A program made the position numbers and the translations under genes. Below the pieces are notes generated by a model. That model saw only the letters and a program-made list of their open reading frames with translations. It was not told the DNA's origin and did no database searches. Below, in pieces: positions 54,112-63,545 of a stretch of DNA of 64,000 nucleotides. This stretch comes from Pseudomaricurvus sp050633365 (GTDB lineage Bacteria > Pseudomonadota > Gammaproteobacteria > Pseudomonadales > Cellvibrionaceae). Position 1 is the stretch's first letter. Every line of letters begins with the position of its first letter. The DNA lies in NCBI GenBank assembly GCA_050633365.1, contig JBOEGJ010000001.1:1-64000 (forward strand), in the 5' to 3' direction.

Positions 54112-54140
54112 TTCAGTGTCTGGGAAGGCTTCGCTATAAT
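54112..54140 (+). promoter_or_regulatory. Sigma70-like promoter before hisA-like gene
   Basis: A perfect TATAAT at 54135-54140 is preceded at 17 bp by TTCAGT (54112-54117). It sits just after the methyltransferase stop and 33 bp before the GTG start. Confidence 0.5.
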
Positions 54141-54172
54141 GCCGCTCCCTTAGATCTCTCAGGAGTAGGCGC

Positions 54173-54931
54173 GTGACACAATTTCGCCCGTGTATCGATC
54201 TTCATCAAGGCCAAGTCAAACAAATCGTTGGTGGTAGCCTGAACGACGAAGGTGCCGATACCAACTTTGTCAGCAATCACGATGCCGCCTACTACGCCGA
54301 GCTTTATCGTCAACACGATCTGCGCGGTGGCCATGTCATTGCACTGGGCCCAGGCAATCAAGAGCAGGCCCTAAAAGCGCTTAAAGCCTGGCCCAATGGA
54401 TTGCAGTTTGGCGGTGGCGTCACCGCCGAGAATGCCGGCAGCTACCTTGAGGCGGGCGCCTCTCATGTCATCGTGACCTCTTATCTGTTTGAGAATAATG
54501 AATTCTCATGGGATCGACTGGAAGCCATCAAAGCCGAAACAGGCGCCGAGCGATTGATTTTAGATCTATCTTGTCGACGCTCCCCTCAGGGCTGGAACAT
54601 CGCCACCAATCGCTGGCAAACCGTCACTCACACTGCCATCGACAGCACCACGCTGGGTGACCTCAGTAAACACTGCGCGGAATTTTTGATTCATGCCGCC
54701 GATGTGGAAGGATTACAGTCCGGCATCGATGAAGAGCTGGTACAGCTACTGGGTAATATCACAACAATTCCCGTGACCTACGCCGGTGGCGCCCGAACAC
54801 TGGAAGATCTGGAGCTTGTGGATAACTTATCCCAAGGAAAGATCGATCTCACGATTGGCAGCGCGCTGGACATCTTTGGCGGCGAAGGGGTCACACTGGA
54901 CCAGTGTATCGCCTGGAATCATAACAACTAA
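54173..54931 (+). CDS. Eukaryote-type HisA (ProFAR isomerase-like), orphan
   Basis: A 252-residue TIM barrel. FRPCIDLHQGQVKQIVGGSL carries the first catalytic Asp, and FGGGV, LILDLSCRR..GWNIATNRWQT and VTYAGGARTLEDL supply the phosphate sites and second acid. These strings match fungal and plant HIS6 rather than ordinary bacterial HisA. The start is GTG with AGGAG upstream. No other his genes are nearby, so it could be the cell's only ProFAR isomerase or have a new substrate. Confidence 0.85.
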   Translation: MTQFRPCIDLHQGQVKQIVGGSLNDEGADTNFVSNHDAAYYAELYRQHDLRGGHVIALGPGNQEQALKALKAWPNGLQFGGGVTAENAGSYLEAGASHVIVTSYLFENNEFSWDRLEAIKAETGAERLILDLSCRRSPQGWNIATNRWQTVTHTAIDSTTLGDLSKHCAEFLIHAADVEGLQSGIDEELVQLLGNITTIPVTYAGGARTLEDLELVDNLSQGKIDLTIGSALDIFGGEGVTLDQCIAWNHNN

Positions 54932-55271
54932 ATTCAGCGATCCAGCCCTCCACCTAGCGACCATCACCCCAAATAGTAATGAAACTGGCGATGGCAATCG
55001 ACGGGAAAACCAGTATCGCCGTTAACGCCACTACTGCCATTACTGCCATTACACTAAGTCAAATTCGGTGATGTAACGGCGGCGTAGCCTCATACAATAA
55101 CCCCACACCCAAACATCGGCACTCTTGAGTAACCCTACTCTAGGGTTTAGAGCTATACTCAATGTTTACAGCCACTAGATCCAACAGGCCAAAATTCAAC
55201 TTGGAGATATGGACATCGAAACCAGAGCATTGAGCCCTCAGCTCAGAAAAGCGTAAAAGAAGAATAAATCC
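54932..55271. other. Intergenic region before the GGDEF gene
   Basis: No gene is supported. It holds short ACTGCCATT repeats (about 55030-55050) and a small palindrome CTCTAgggttTAGAG followed by TATACT near 55140-55160, a possible promoter. Confidence 0.4.
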
Positions 55272-56264
55272 GTGGATGGAAACCGGTATTACCAACAACT
55301 AGATCAGCGAGCATACTACTCTGCAATCGTCTGCTTGATGATATTCGTGGTTGTACATTTTTTTGAAGGCTATTATTTTCAAGCTCTCGCAGGTCTAGCT
55401 TCAAGTGTGCTGATCTCCGTACTAGCGTGGCGCCTGTCACGTACACCTGAATATAACAAATCCAATCATTTACGACTCACCGCTTGGCTCAGCCTACTCA
55501 TGATGCTGTGTTTCACCATCTGGGCAAACACTATGGGCTCTAGCTTCTTTATATTTCCCTTGATGCTAAGCGCTTGCATAGTTTTTCCAAAAGAACAGGC
55601 GTTAACGCTAAGTGTTCTCGCAGCAATATTGACAACCACTCTTTCAATTCGTTGGCTCAATGACGCAGATCTCTTCCGATATGGGACTAGTCAAATCTTG
55701 ACCATGTGCATTGGCTATATCTACGCCAGTGTGATTGAGCGAAACGAGATTGCCTTGCAAAAACTCGCCAATACGGATCAGCTCACCAAAACTCTAAATC
55801 GTCATGAGCTCTATCAAAGACTATCGCACTCCTTGGCCAATTGTCGCCGACATGATCAACCATCAAGCCTGATTATGATAGACATCGATTACTTCAAAAC
55901 CATCAACGATACTTATGGCCACCTCATAGGCGACAGCGTATTGATTAACGTCTGCCGGGTAATTGAAGACCGAATTCGCGAAACGGATTTACTCTTTCGT
56001 TTTGGATGTGAAGAATTTGCGCTGCTGATACCGCGAGAGAATTTAGCTCGAGCGGAGCAAATCGCAGAGGACTTACGTCAAAGAATCGAACAGCACCAGT
56101 TCCCGAAGGGGGTTCGCCTCACAATTAGTTTAGGCGTTTCAGAAACCCACCGAGAAGACAGCGATCACACATTACTCACTAGAGCCGATACTGCGCTCTA
56201 TCAAGCGAAAGAGCGTAGAAATCACGTGGTCGCGCTCTCTATCGAACCCGTGACAGCGAACTGA
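55272..56264 (+). CDS. Membrane GGDEF-domain protein
   Basis: A 330-residue protein starting at GTG. About five to six hydrophobic helices (residues 18-150) lead into a GGDEF domain (about 165-325: LTKTLNRHELYQRL, MIDIDYFKTINDTYGH). The signature reads GCEEF in place of GGEEF, so the second glycine is cysteine. Diguanylate cyclase activity is therefore uncertain. It converges with the LysR gene. Confidence 0.85.
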   Translation: MDGNRYYQQLDQRAYYSAIVCLMIFVVVHFFEGYYFQALAGLASSVLISVLAWRLSRTPEYNKSNHLRLTAWLSLLMMLCFTIWANTMGSSFFIFPLMLSACIVFPKEQALTLSVLAAILTTTLSIRWLNDADLFRYGTSQILTMCIGYIYASVIERNEIALQKLANTDQLTKTLNRHELYQRLSHSLANCRRHDQPSSLIMIDIDYFKTINDTYGHLIGDSVLINVCRVIEDRIRETDLLFRFGCEEFALLIPRENLARAEQIAEDLRQRIEQHQFPKGVRLTISLGVSETHREDSDHTLLTRADTALYQAKERRNHVVALSIEPVTAN

Positions 56265-56286
56265 GCGAAAACTCTTTTCACTGCCC

Positions 56287-57273
56287 TTAGCGCTCTAAAT
56301 TGTGAATTCTTCTCATCTCTGCCAGCACCGGCAAACCTCGACTGGCACGATACGACTCTACCGCCTCGATCAAAACGCTTTTTAAAAATTGATGCGGCTT
56401 GGAGTTCTTAACTCGCTGGTGGAAGGCGAGCACATACTTCAGTCGCAAGGATTCATTTCCCGGCAGACTCAAGGTCACAATATCGCGACTCATATCGAGC
56501 TCTTCAATAAAGATAGGCGGACCCGGCAGCAGATAGTCACTGCGCTTCACTAACTGCAGAGCAGTAAACAGATGCTCGGTCTCAAAGCGAGGAGTCACCT
56601 GTGACTCATATTGAATAAACGCGCTGTCACTTTGCGCCACAAATTGAGCATCAATTAGATCGGGAATAAACAACTGCACTTGTGGATAGTGGCTAATCAA
56701 CTCCCAGGTTAACTCTTTACCCACCAAAGGATGATCTTTGCGAGCAATCAACACCGGCGGTGCAAAACCCACCGTCATGTAATCGATCTCGGCGGGATAG
56801 ACTTGCTGCTCGACTTGTATCACAAAATCCACTTCACCACTGGCCAAAAGCTCTAGCTGATGCTCTGCATGACTGGCGGTTTTTAGGCGATAGTTAGGGG
56901 CTTTTTCATTCAGCCTCACCATCAATTCCGGCAGCGCCCAATAGCCCACAAATTCGGGAATGATAATCGAGAAATCACCACTGTAATTGGCCGGATCAAA
57001 GCTCTCTGGCTGCACCAGCTGTTGCAGTTGCTCCAACACCAAAGGCAGCTGCTGAGCAATTTCCAGTGCTCGCGGCGTCGGCACCATTCCAGCGCCTGAT
57101 CGAGTGAATAAGCGATCGTCAAACAGGCTACGCAAACGGCCGAGCGCCTTGCTCATCGCCGACTGCGTCAAAAACAACCGCTCAGCCGCTTTTGACACAC
57201 TGCGCTCTTCTAACAGTACCTGTAGTGTCACCAACAGGTTCAAATCCGCCCTTTCTAAAGACTTCAGCTCCAT
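56287..57273 (-). CDS. LysR-family regulator
   Basis: A 328-residue regulator. The helix-turn-helix (about 6-65: ADLNLLVTLQVLLEERSVSKAAERLFLTQSAMSKALGRLR) and the periplasmic-binding-like effector domain follow the NodD/LeuO-like branch. ATG 57273 is chosen because GGAG lies nine bases upstream; a TTG seven codons earlier also fits the frame. It faces a tiny gene across a LysR box and probably controls it. Confidence 0.85.
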   Translation of the reverse strand: MELKSLERADLNLLVTLQVLLEERSVSKAAERLFLTQSAMSKALGRLRSLFDDRLFTRSGAGMVPTPRALEIAQQLPLVLEQLQQLVQPESFDPANYSGDFSIIIPEFVGYWALPELMVRLNEKAPNYRLKTASHAEHQLELLASGEVDFVIQVEQQVYPAEIDYMTVGFAPPVLIARKDHPLVGKELTWELISHYPQVQLFIPDLIDAQFVAQSDSAFIQYESQVTPRFETEHLFTALQLVKRSDYLLPGPPIFIEELDMSRDIVTLSLPGNESLRLKYVLAFHQRVKNSKPHQFLKSVLIEAVESYRASRGLPVLAEMRRIHNLER

Positions 57274-57311
57274 GGTCAAAGCTCCAAAGATCAATGATTT
57301 TGCCCTTCATT

Positions 57312-57326
57312 ATGAATCAAATTCAT
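57312..57326. promoter_or_regulatory. LysR box
   Basis: ATGAATCAAATTCAT is a perfect 6-3-6 palindrome with the T-N11-A form. Its centre lies about 65 bp before the expected start of the small transcript and 46 bp before the LysR start codon. Confidence 0.6.
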
Positions 57327-57347
57327 GGAAATGCTGAATTTTCACCA

Positions 57348-57377
57348 TTGGCAGAATTTTAGAGCGTTTTTTATACT
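57348..57377 (+). promoter_or_regulatory. Promoter of the small gene
   Basis: TTGGCA (57348-57353) and TATACT (57372-57377) are 18 bp apart. Transcription should begin near 57384. Confidence 0.6.
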
Positions 57378-57425
57378 TCTCCCCAGTTAGACAAATTCAT
57401 TCATCCCGCACCAGAGGTATTCATT

Positions 57426-57515
57426 ATGATCATCACCGTCGGTATCTATATGTCTTTACTTGCAGCTGTGGCCTACGAAGATCTACGAGACGCCTGCCCT
57501 AGCCTAAAGGCGTAA
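57426..57515 (+). CDS. 29-residue hydrophobic peptide, LysR-linked
   Basis: The frame opens at ATG 57426, seven bases after AGAGGT, and encodes MIITVGIYMSLLAAVAYEDL.. ending DACPSLKA. The first 17 residues could form a short membrane helix; the tail has one cysteine. The promoter, SD and a perfect terminator all fit this one small unit. No homologue is known to me; the RNA itself could be the product. Confidence 0.5.
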   Translation: MIITVGIYMSLLAAVAYEDLRDACPSLKA

Positions 57516-57550
57516 TCAAGCCACAGACTCCTGCTCTCACTACCGCCTTC

Positions 57551-57580
57551 CGAAGCTCACCTATGTGAGCTTCGTCATTT
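57551..57580 (+). terminator. Terminator of the small gene
   Basis: Perfect 10-bp arms CGAAGCTCAC (57551-57560) and GTGAGCTTCG (57565-57574), with loop CTAT, are followed by TCATTTTC. Confidence 0.8.
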
Positions 57581-57720
57581 TCAAGCTAAGCCGAAGCTGA
57601 CAAAAATCTGCGCGACTTTTGCATCAATCTCAGGTCAAATAGCCTCGTAAGAACCCCATAGAATTAGTGCGCTAACGCAATTTTTTACGCATTGTTCTTT
57701 ATTGAGAATAGAGGGTACAC

Positions 57721-57738
57721 ACGACGTTAAAGCGTCGT
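57721..57738. promoter_or_regulatory. Inverted repeat before galM
   Basis: ACGACG and CGTCGT flank TTAAAG, 41 bp before the GTG start. It may be an operator for the sugar genes or a leader hairpin. No regulator gene is next to it. Confidence 0.35.
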
Positions 57739-57778
57739 TCCAACAACAAAAACAAAGATTGCTGAGAGACGAAACTTC

Positions 57779-58879
57779 GTGAAAACCATCGAGCGGCTAT
57801 CATTGTCCGCACAGCAAGATCAATGGCCAGCATGGCGACTCACCAATGACAGCGGCGCCTCGGTAACCATTATGAGCTGGGGGGCGAGTATTTTAGAAAT
57901 CTCAGTACCCGATCACAAGGGAGTGCTAAACGATGTCGCTCTCGGTTTTGATCAACTCCAAGACTACAAAATTAACGCGCCAAAGCTAGGCTGTATTGTT
58001 GGGCCTTATGCCAACCGAATCCATGCCGGTCGCTTCCCACTAAACGGGAAAATCATTCAGCTTGAATGCAATAGTAACGGCCATCACCTTCACGGCGGAG
58101 AGAATGGATTGCACGCACAGCAGTGGTCACTCATTGCTGCCGAAAATGACGCAAATCACAGTCAGATCGAATTACACTGCCGGCTCGACAAAAAAGCCAG
58201 CGGCTACTCGGCCAGTTACGACATCTTTGTGGTTTACGCTTGGAATAATCAGTGCGAACTCAGCATTCAGTATCGTGCTCGTTCAAGTCATGACACCGTC
58301 ATCAACTTAACACAGCACAGCTATTTTAATTTGGCAGGTGTCGAATCTATTGAGTCGATTGAGGATCATCAGCTGTGGATTAACAGCTCGGAAATCTGTG
58401 AACTCGATGAGTCATTAATTCCCACAGGGCGCATTCAATCAACCTCGAAAACGGCCTTAGACTTCTCGCGACTTACCGAACTTTCAACGCGATTGAGAGC
58501 GAATGATAGTCAGATCAATCGCGTCAACGGACTCGATTACAACTGGGTATTTAACAATGATAAAACGACCATTAAACTGCAAGCTGCACTCTATGATCCG
58601 CACAGCCTGCGTCACTTAAGAGTTTTCAGCGATCAGCCAGGGCTTCAAGTTTATAGCGGCAATTTTCTCGATAACGAAGCGGGAAAATATCAGCAACACT
58701 ATGCACCCCACAGCGGTTTGTGCTTAGAGACTCAACACTTTCCAGATTCGCCTAACCACCTAAACTTTCCCAGTACCTCATTGAGGCAGGGAGAGGAATT
58801 CAAGAGCAGAAGCGTTTATCAGTTTGGTCTCGAGTCACCGAACCTCGATGCAGAATTTAATCCGCCAACACTTTATTGA
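57779..58879 (+). CDS. galM: Aldose 1-epimerase (galactose mutarotase)
   Basis: A 366-residue enzyme starting at GTG. Motifs include VGPYANRIHAGRFPLNGK, HHLHGGENGLH (catalytic His), NLTQHSYFNLAG, LQVYSGNFLD and GLCLETQHFPDSPN (catalytic Glu). It interconverts alpha and beta galactose, the step after beta-galactoside hydrolysis. Its 3' end overlaps that of glpK by 23 bp on the other strand. The neighbouring GH42, transporter and glycerol genes suggest joint use of a galactoside. Confidence 0.9.
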   Translation: MKTIERLSLSAQQDQWPAWRLTNDSGASVTIMSWGASILEISVPDHKGVLNDVALGFDQLQDYKINAPKLGCIVGPYANRIHAGRFPLNGKIIQLECNSNGHHLHGGENGLHAQQWSLIAAENDANHSQIELHCRLDKKASGYSASYDIFVVYAWNNQCELSIQYRARSSHDTVINLTQHSYFNLAGVESIESIEDHQLWINSSEICELDESLIPTGRIQSTSKTALDFSRLTELSTRLRANDSQINRVNGLDYNWVFNNDKTTIKLQAALYDPHSLRHLRVFSDQPGLQVYSGNFLDNEAGKYQQHYAPHSGLCLETQHFPDSPNHLNFPSTSLRQGEEFKSRSVYQFGLESPNLDAEFNPPTLY

Positions 58880-60344
58880 TAGAGCTAGTCCATCCGCGCA
58901 GTAGCTGATCACGCTGCTGAACGGGAAGTTTCGGGCTGAAACTCTTGTCGCAACGCCACTGTGATGCAATTTGATCTAAACTTTCAAAGATGCCAACCTT
59001 CAAACCGGCTAAGTAGGCGACTCCCAAGGCCGTTGTTTCAGTGATAACAGGGCGATCAACCTCTACATTTAAAACATCCGCCAACAATTGCATAACCCAT
59101 TCGTTGCCGACCATTCCGCCATCCACTCTGAGACGTGCCGGCAATCGAGCATCTTCTGCCATCGCCGACAACAAGTCGTGGGTTTGATAACACACCGATT
59201 CCAACGCCGCACGAGCGAGCTCCGCTGGACCGGTATCACGGGTAATACCAAAAATTGCGCCGCGAACGTCGGAGCGCCAATAAGGCGCACCCAGCCCGGT
59301 AAATGCAGGCACAAGATAGACACCACGATTCGACTCCAGCGAGCGCGCCATAGATTCTGTCTCGGCGGCATTATCGATAATTTTCAAACCATCGCGTAGC
59401 CACTGAATGCTCGCACCAGCGATAAAAATCGAGCCCTCTAGTGCATAGGTGGGTTTACCATCCAATTGATAGGCAACAGTGGTGAGCAATCGGTTGTTGC
59501 TCAATACGGGTTTCTCTCCAATATTCAGTAGAGCAAAACAACCGGTGCCATAGGTACTTTTGACACTGCCCTCGTCGAAACAACCCTGGCCAATGGCCGC
59601 CGCTTGCTGATCACCGGCGACACCCAGTATTGGAATCTCGCGTCCAAGGATGGCCGTGTCGATCGCCCCGAAATCACTTGAACAATCTTGTACTCTTGGC
59701 AGAACGGAAGCAGGCACCTTGAAGAGATCCAGCAGCTCATCATCCCACTGGCCATCGTGGATGTTGTACAAGTTGGTTCGACTGGCGTTGGTGGCATCGG
59801 TAGCGTGAACTTTTCCACCGGTTAAGCGCCAAATCAAAAAACTATCAACGGTACCGAAGGCTAACTCGCCGCTTTCAGCTTTGGCTCTTGCACCGTCGAC
59901 ATTATCCAAGATCCAACTGGCTTTTGTCGCCGAAAAGTAAGGGTCTAGTAGTAAACCAGTTTTGTCTCGGACCCAGTCTTCTTTCTGTTGCTTGCGAAGT
60001 GCTTCGCAACTATCGAATGTTCGACGATCTTGCCAAACAATCGCGTTGTAAATCGGCTCTCCGCTAGCACGGTCCCACACCAAAGTGGTTTCGCGCTGGT
60101 TGGTAATGCCTGCCGCAACCACCTTACCACCATTGCGCTCAGCCTCATTGACCGCCTGCTGAATCACGGCAACGGTAGTTTCCCAGATGGCCTCGGGGTC
60201 GTGCTCAACCCAACCATCGGCGGGATAGATTTGCGGAAATTCTTGTTGCGCCTGAGCGACAATCTCGCACCGACTATTAAATACAATCGCACGGCTACTA
60301 GTCGTACCTTGATCGATGGCTAAAAGAAGAGGGGTTTCCGTCAT
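58857..60344 (-). CDS. glpK: Glycerol kinase
   Basis: A 495-residue FGGY kinase making glycerol 3-phosphate. It shows LLAIDQGTTSSRAIVF, ITNQRETTLVWDR, IVWQDRRT, DATNASRTNLYNI, GVAGDQQAAAIGQGC, YGTGCFALLNIG and RVDGGMV. The length and catalytic Asp regions match GlpK closely. It follows glpD by 13 bp on the same strand. Confidence 0.96.
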   Translation of the reverse strand: MTETPLLLAIDQGTTSSRAIVFNSRCEIVAQAQQEFPQIYPADGWVEHDPEAIWETTVAVIQQAVNEAERNGGKVVAAGITNQRETTLVWDRASGEPIYNAIVWQDRRTFDSCEALRKQQKEDWVRDKTGLLLDPYFSATKASWILDNVDGARAKAESGELAFGTVDSFLIWRLTGGKVHATDATNASRTNLYNIHDGQWDDELLDLFKVPASVLPRVQDCSSDFGAIDTAILGREIPILGVAGDQQAAAIGQGCFDEGSVKSTYGTGCFALLNIGEKPVLSNNRLLTTVAYQLDGKPTYALEGSIFIAGASIQWLRDGLKIIDNAAETESMARSLESNRGVYLVPAFTGLGAPYWRSDVRGAIFGITRDTGPAELARAALESVCYQTHDLLSAMAEDARLPARLRVDGGMVGNEWVMQLLADVLNVEVDRPVITETTALGVAYLAGLKVGIFESLDQIASQWRCDKSFSPKLPVQQRDQLLRGWTSSINKVLAD

Positions 60345-60357
60345 TTCACAAGCTTCC

Positions 60358-62022
60358 TTACGCGTCGGCCCATTGATTGGTGGCGTTTGTTTTGGAGTTT
60401 AATAGTATTGATTCTTTATCTGAATTCAAGCTATCGACGTATTCTTTGAATTTAACGTCTGCCTCATCTCCGAACAGAATCTGGCACGCTTCCTTTAAAC
60501 CCGGCGCCGCCAATAGATCTTGTTGCCGTACCACCAAAGAAATCTTCGAGCGACGACGCAGGAAGTCTTCAAGTTTCACGATCATTTCTTTTCTCGCCGC
60601 GTGCTCAATTTCACAGCGAAGGTATTCAGAGTGTTCGATAAGCAACTCACTCTGGCGAGGATTTTCTCGAATTCGCTCAAGCATATTCACCGCATCACTG
60701 CCATAGCGCCGCCAGAAACGTTGCGACAAGACCTCGGACGAGGTCGCTGGAGTTAACTCATCCAGTCCCATTAGTGCCGCTTGATGAAAGAACTCTTGAC
60801 GCACATCTGCAGACGACTCGCCGTACCACTTAGTCTCTGGAAGAGGAATATCTACACCTAGAGTCTGAACCAAATCGCAGACTTCATCACCCACATTGAG
60901 GCAATCGGTGAGCTTTCCACCAAAAACACTGATGTGGTTCTTATCGGCATCAACATCCAGTGCGTGCTTTCTCGACATCTGCATCCACTCTTGATCCGAC
61001 TGTCCTTTCACCGCCAGAGGCCTAACCCCGCAGCGCTCGGAAATAATGTCATCAGCCGTAAGCGGCTGTTCAAGATCCAGCATCCGATTGACGTTATCCA
61101 AGACAAATTGACGATCCTCCTCGGTGACAAAGGATCGAGGATCATCCGACGGTGTGTCGGTTGTACCGATACAGGTTTTGGGACCCATGGGAATGACAAA
61201 AAACAAACGGCCATCATCGGCAAAAAAGGCCAGTACCTTTTTTTCCTCCGTGAGCCGATCAACAATCAAATGTATGCCCTTCGAAAAGGCATGATGATGA
61301 TCGGTATTGATATTGATTTTGCGGTTGACCTCATCCACGTAGGGGCCACAGGCGTTAATGACTACTTTGGATTTAACCGTAATAGCCCGTTGACTAACCT
61401 GATCAACAACTTCCGTTCTCCACTCATCCTGACTGAAGTTACTCGATACAGACTCGGCGTAGTTCACCGCTACACAACCGCGATCAATACTGGATCGAAT
61501 AAAATTAAAAACAAATCGAGCATCGTTGTCGAACAGATAGCAATCGGAGTATTCGAAACCACCGGCGACAGTCTCTACATTAATAATAGACTCTGTAGAC
61601 TTTAATTTTGTCGCCGACTTTAACAGCGGCGGGCGAGTTCGAAACCGCCCTAACACCCAATAGAGCAATGTTCCCAGATAGATAAACCAAGGATGAAAAC
61701 GAAAACCTTGCTGAATACTGGTTAAGAATCGTATCTCTTGCACCGTCGATGGATAGCTTTCCATCAGGTGATTTCGGCTTTTGCAGAGTTCGTTCACCAA
61801 CAAATATTCGTGTGATTCGAGGTATTTAATTCCGCCCCAGGCTAGATTTGACGAATTTGAACTGGTAAATCCCGCAAAATCACCGCGATCGATAAGAGCC
61901 ACCTTAACGCCTTTTGCCGACAGCGAAGCGGCCGACACGGCGCCATTGATACCACCGCCAACAATCAACACATCAAACTCTGATTGCTCTAGTTTGTCGA
62001 GGTTGGTCTCTCTCAATCCCAT
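60358..62022 (-). CDS. glpD: FAD-dependent glycerol-3-phosphate dehydrogenase
   Basis: A 554-residue membrane-associated flavoenzyme oxidising glycerol 3-phosphate to dihydroxyacetone phosphate with electrons to quinone. It shows the FAD motif DVLIVGGGINGAVSAASLSAKG, SSNSSNLAWGGIKYLE and IGTTDTPSDDP, then a helical C-terminal domain. ATG 62022 is preferred to an in-frame TTG three codons earlier that sits too close to the AAGGAA. Fourteen bases separate it from the upstream transporter gene. Confidence 0.93.
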   Translation of the reverse strand: MGLRETNLDKLEQSEFDVLIVGGGINGAVSAASLSAKGVKVALIDRGDFAGFTSSNSSNLAWGGIKYLESHEYLLVNELCKSRNHLMESYPSTVQEIRFLTSIQQGFRFHPWFIYLGTLLYWVLGRFRTRPPLLKSATKLKSTESIINVETVAGGFEYSDCYLFDNDARFVFNFIRSSIDRGCVAVNYAESVSSNFSQDEWRTEVVDQVSQRAITVKSKVVINACGPYVDEVNRKININTDHHHAFSKGIHLIVDRLTEEKKVLAFFADDGRLFFVIPMGPKTCIGTTDTPSDDPRSFVTEEDRQFVLDNVNRMLDLEQPLTADDIISERCGVRPLAVKGQSDQEWMQMSRKHALDVDADKNHISVFGGKLTDCLNVGDEVCDLVQTLGVDIPLPETKWYGESSADVRQEFFHQAALMGLDELTPATSSEVLSQRFWRRYGSDAVNMLERIRENPRQSELLIEHSEYLRCEIEHAARKEMIVKLEDFLRRRSKISLVVRQQDLLAAPGLKEACQILFGDEADVKFKEYVDSLNSDKESILLNSKTNATNQWADA

Positions 62023-62036
62023 AACGGCCAAATTCC

Positions 62037-63488
62037 TTAACTGGTTGAAGTTGCTTCGACGAGCGACTCGTCTTTTTCGATCAATTGAGCGGTGTTCCCG
62101 AATACCCAGCGATTAATGCTTAGAGCGATAACCACACAGAGAACTAAGGTCACGAGCATTAGGTGAATATAGTGTATCGGTGACCAGACAAAAGAGAAGA
62201 AACCATAAATAAAGACACCGATAACAACTGCCGCCATACCGGCTTTTGCGTCCACATTTTTGAACAACAAGCCGACGATAAAGATCGACAAAATCGGCAT
62301 ACTTAACAAGCCCCATAACTGCTGCAGCAAATCGATAATGCTGTTGGCCTGTTGATACATGGGCACCATCAACAATGAATTCGCCACCAACAACACCGTC
62401 ACGATACCACTAATTCTAGCGACCTTCACATCTTTGTTGATGTACTTTTCGTGAATATCACACACATACAGTGCAACCGCCGAGTTAAGATTACTGTTGT
62501 AAGTGGTCAGTACTGCGGCGGCCAAAGCCGCGGCCAAGATTCCCGATAGCCAATAGGGGAGAATATCACCCACCAAGGTGCCGTAGGCGGCATCGCCAAT
62601 ATCGCCATAGAGTTTAAAAGAAACGATACCGGGAATCACCACAATTGCGGGCACAACAATCAATCGAATGCCAGCCGCCGCAAACACGCCCTTTTGCGCC
62701 TCTTTTAAGTTTGGCGCCGCCATGGCTCGCTGAGTGATAACCTGATTGGTGCTCCAGTAAAATGTTTGAATAAAGATCATTCCGGTGAGGAGCGTGTGCC
62801 ATGGAATCGGTGAATCGTTGTCGCCGACTAAGGTCAACCGATCTTTGGGAATACCCGAGAAATCGTAATCAATTGCGTTTAACGATAAAAACACCACGGC
62901 GATAGCAACGCCGAGAAGCAGAACGCCTGAGTATGTATCGGACACCGCAACCGCTCTCAAGCCGCCAAAAAAGGCGTAAGCACCACCAGCCAAAGCAAAA
63001 CCCGCAGCAATGACAATCAAAGGCAGATCAATATTAAACATGTTTTTCATGAATAATGAGCCGGAGTAAATCGCCGCCGGCATCCAAATAAACGCAATCG
63101 CCAAGATAAATATGCCACCAATGAGGGCTCGTATATTTTTGTCGTTGTAACGTTTCTCTAGTAATTCGGTGGTGGTGGTACATTGATACTTGTAGTACTG
63201 GGGTAGAAAAACTTTTGCCAGTACGATCAAGCCTACCACGGCGGCCAGCTCCCACCACGCCATAAGCAGCATTTGATTGCCGTTCATACCTACTAACTGA
63301 TCGGTGCTCAAGTTGGTCAAGGTAATTGAGCCGGCGACAAATATCCACGACAGACCGCCGCCCGCCAAGAAGTATTCTTTATTTGAGTCTTGACGGCGCG
63401 GTGCCTGCTTGCACTTGATGTAGGTTATCAGCGCAATCGCCGCGGTCACTGCAAAAAATATGGCGACTTGAGCCACTTCCATTTCCAT
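62037..63488 (-). CDS. Sodium:solute symporter (SSS family)
   Basis: A 483-residue membrane protein with about 13-14 helices and SSS signatures (YFLAGGGLSWIFVAGSITLTNLSTDQLVGMNGN; AAALAAAVLTTYNSNLNSAVALYVCDI). It resembles sugar symporters of the SglT type. Its place between a GH42 gene and glpD suggests it imports the glycoside that both act on. GAGGA precedes the ATG. Confidence 0.88.
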   Translation of the reverse strand: MEMEVAQVAIFFAVTAAIALITYIKCKQAPRRQDSNKEYFLAGGGLSWIFVAGSITLTNLSTDQLVGMNGNQMLLMAWWELAAVVGLIVLAKVFLPQYYKYQCTTTTELLEKRYNDKNIRALIGGIFILAIAFIWMPAAIYSGSLFMKNMFNIDLPLIVIAAGFALAGGAYAFFGGLRAVAVSDTYSGVLLLGVAIAVVFLSLNAIDYDFSGIPKDRLTLVGDNDSPIPWHTLLTGMIFIQTFYWSTNQVITQRAMAAPNLKEAQKGVFAAAGIRLIVVPAIVVIPGIVSFKLYGDIGDAAYGTLVGDILPYWLSGILAAALAAAVLTTYNSNLNSAVALYVCDIHEKYINKDVKVARISGIVTVLLVANSLLMVPMYQQANSIIDLLQQLWGLLSMPILSIFIVGLLFKNVDAKAGMAAVVIGVFIYGFFSFVWSPIHYIHLMLVTLVLCVVIALSINRWVFGNTAQLIEKDESLVEATSTS

Positions 63489-63545
63489 GCTGTTGTCCTC
63501 GTTATTATTGTTTTAATTCATTGTTGAAGCGCTGCGATCTAAGCG

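Noticed and set aside
60934..61605. 223-codon plus-strand ORF inside glpD
   Set aside because: It is antisense to GlpD motifs and has no family features.
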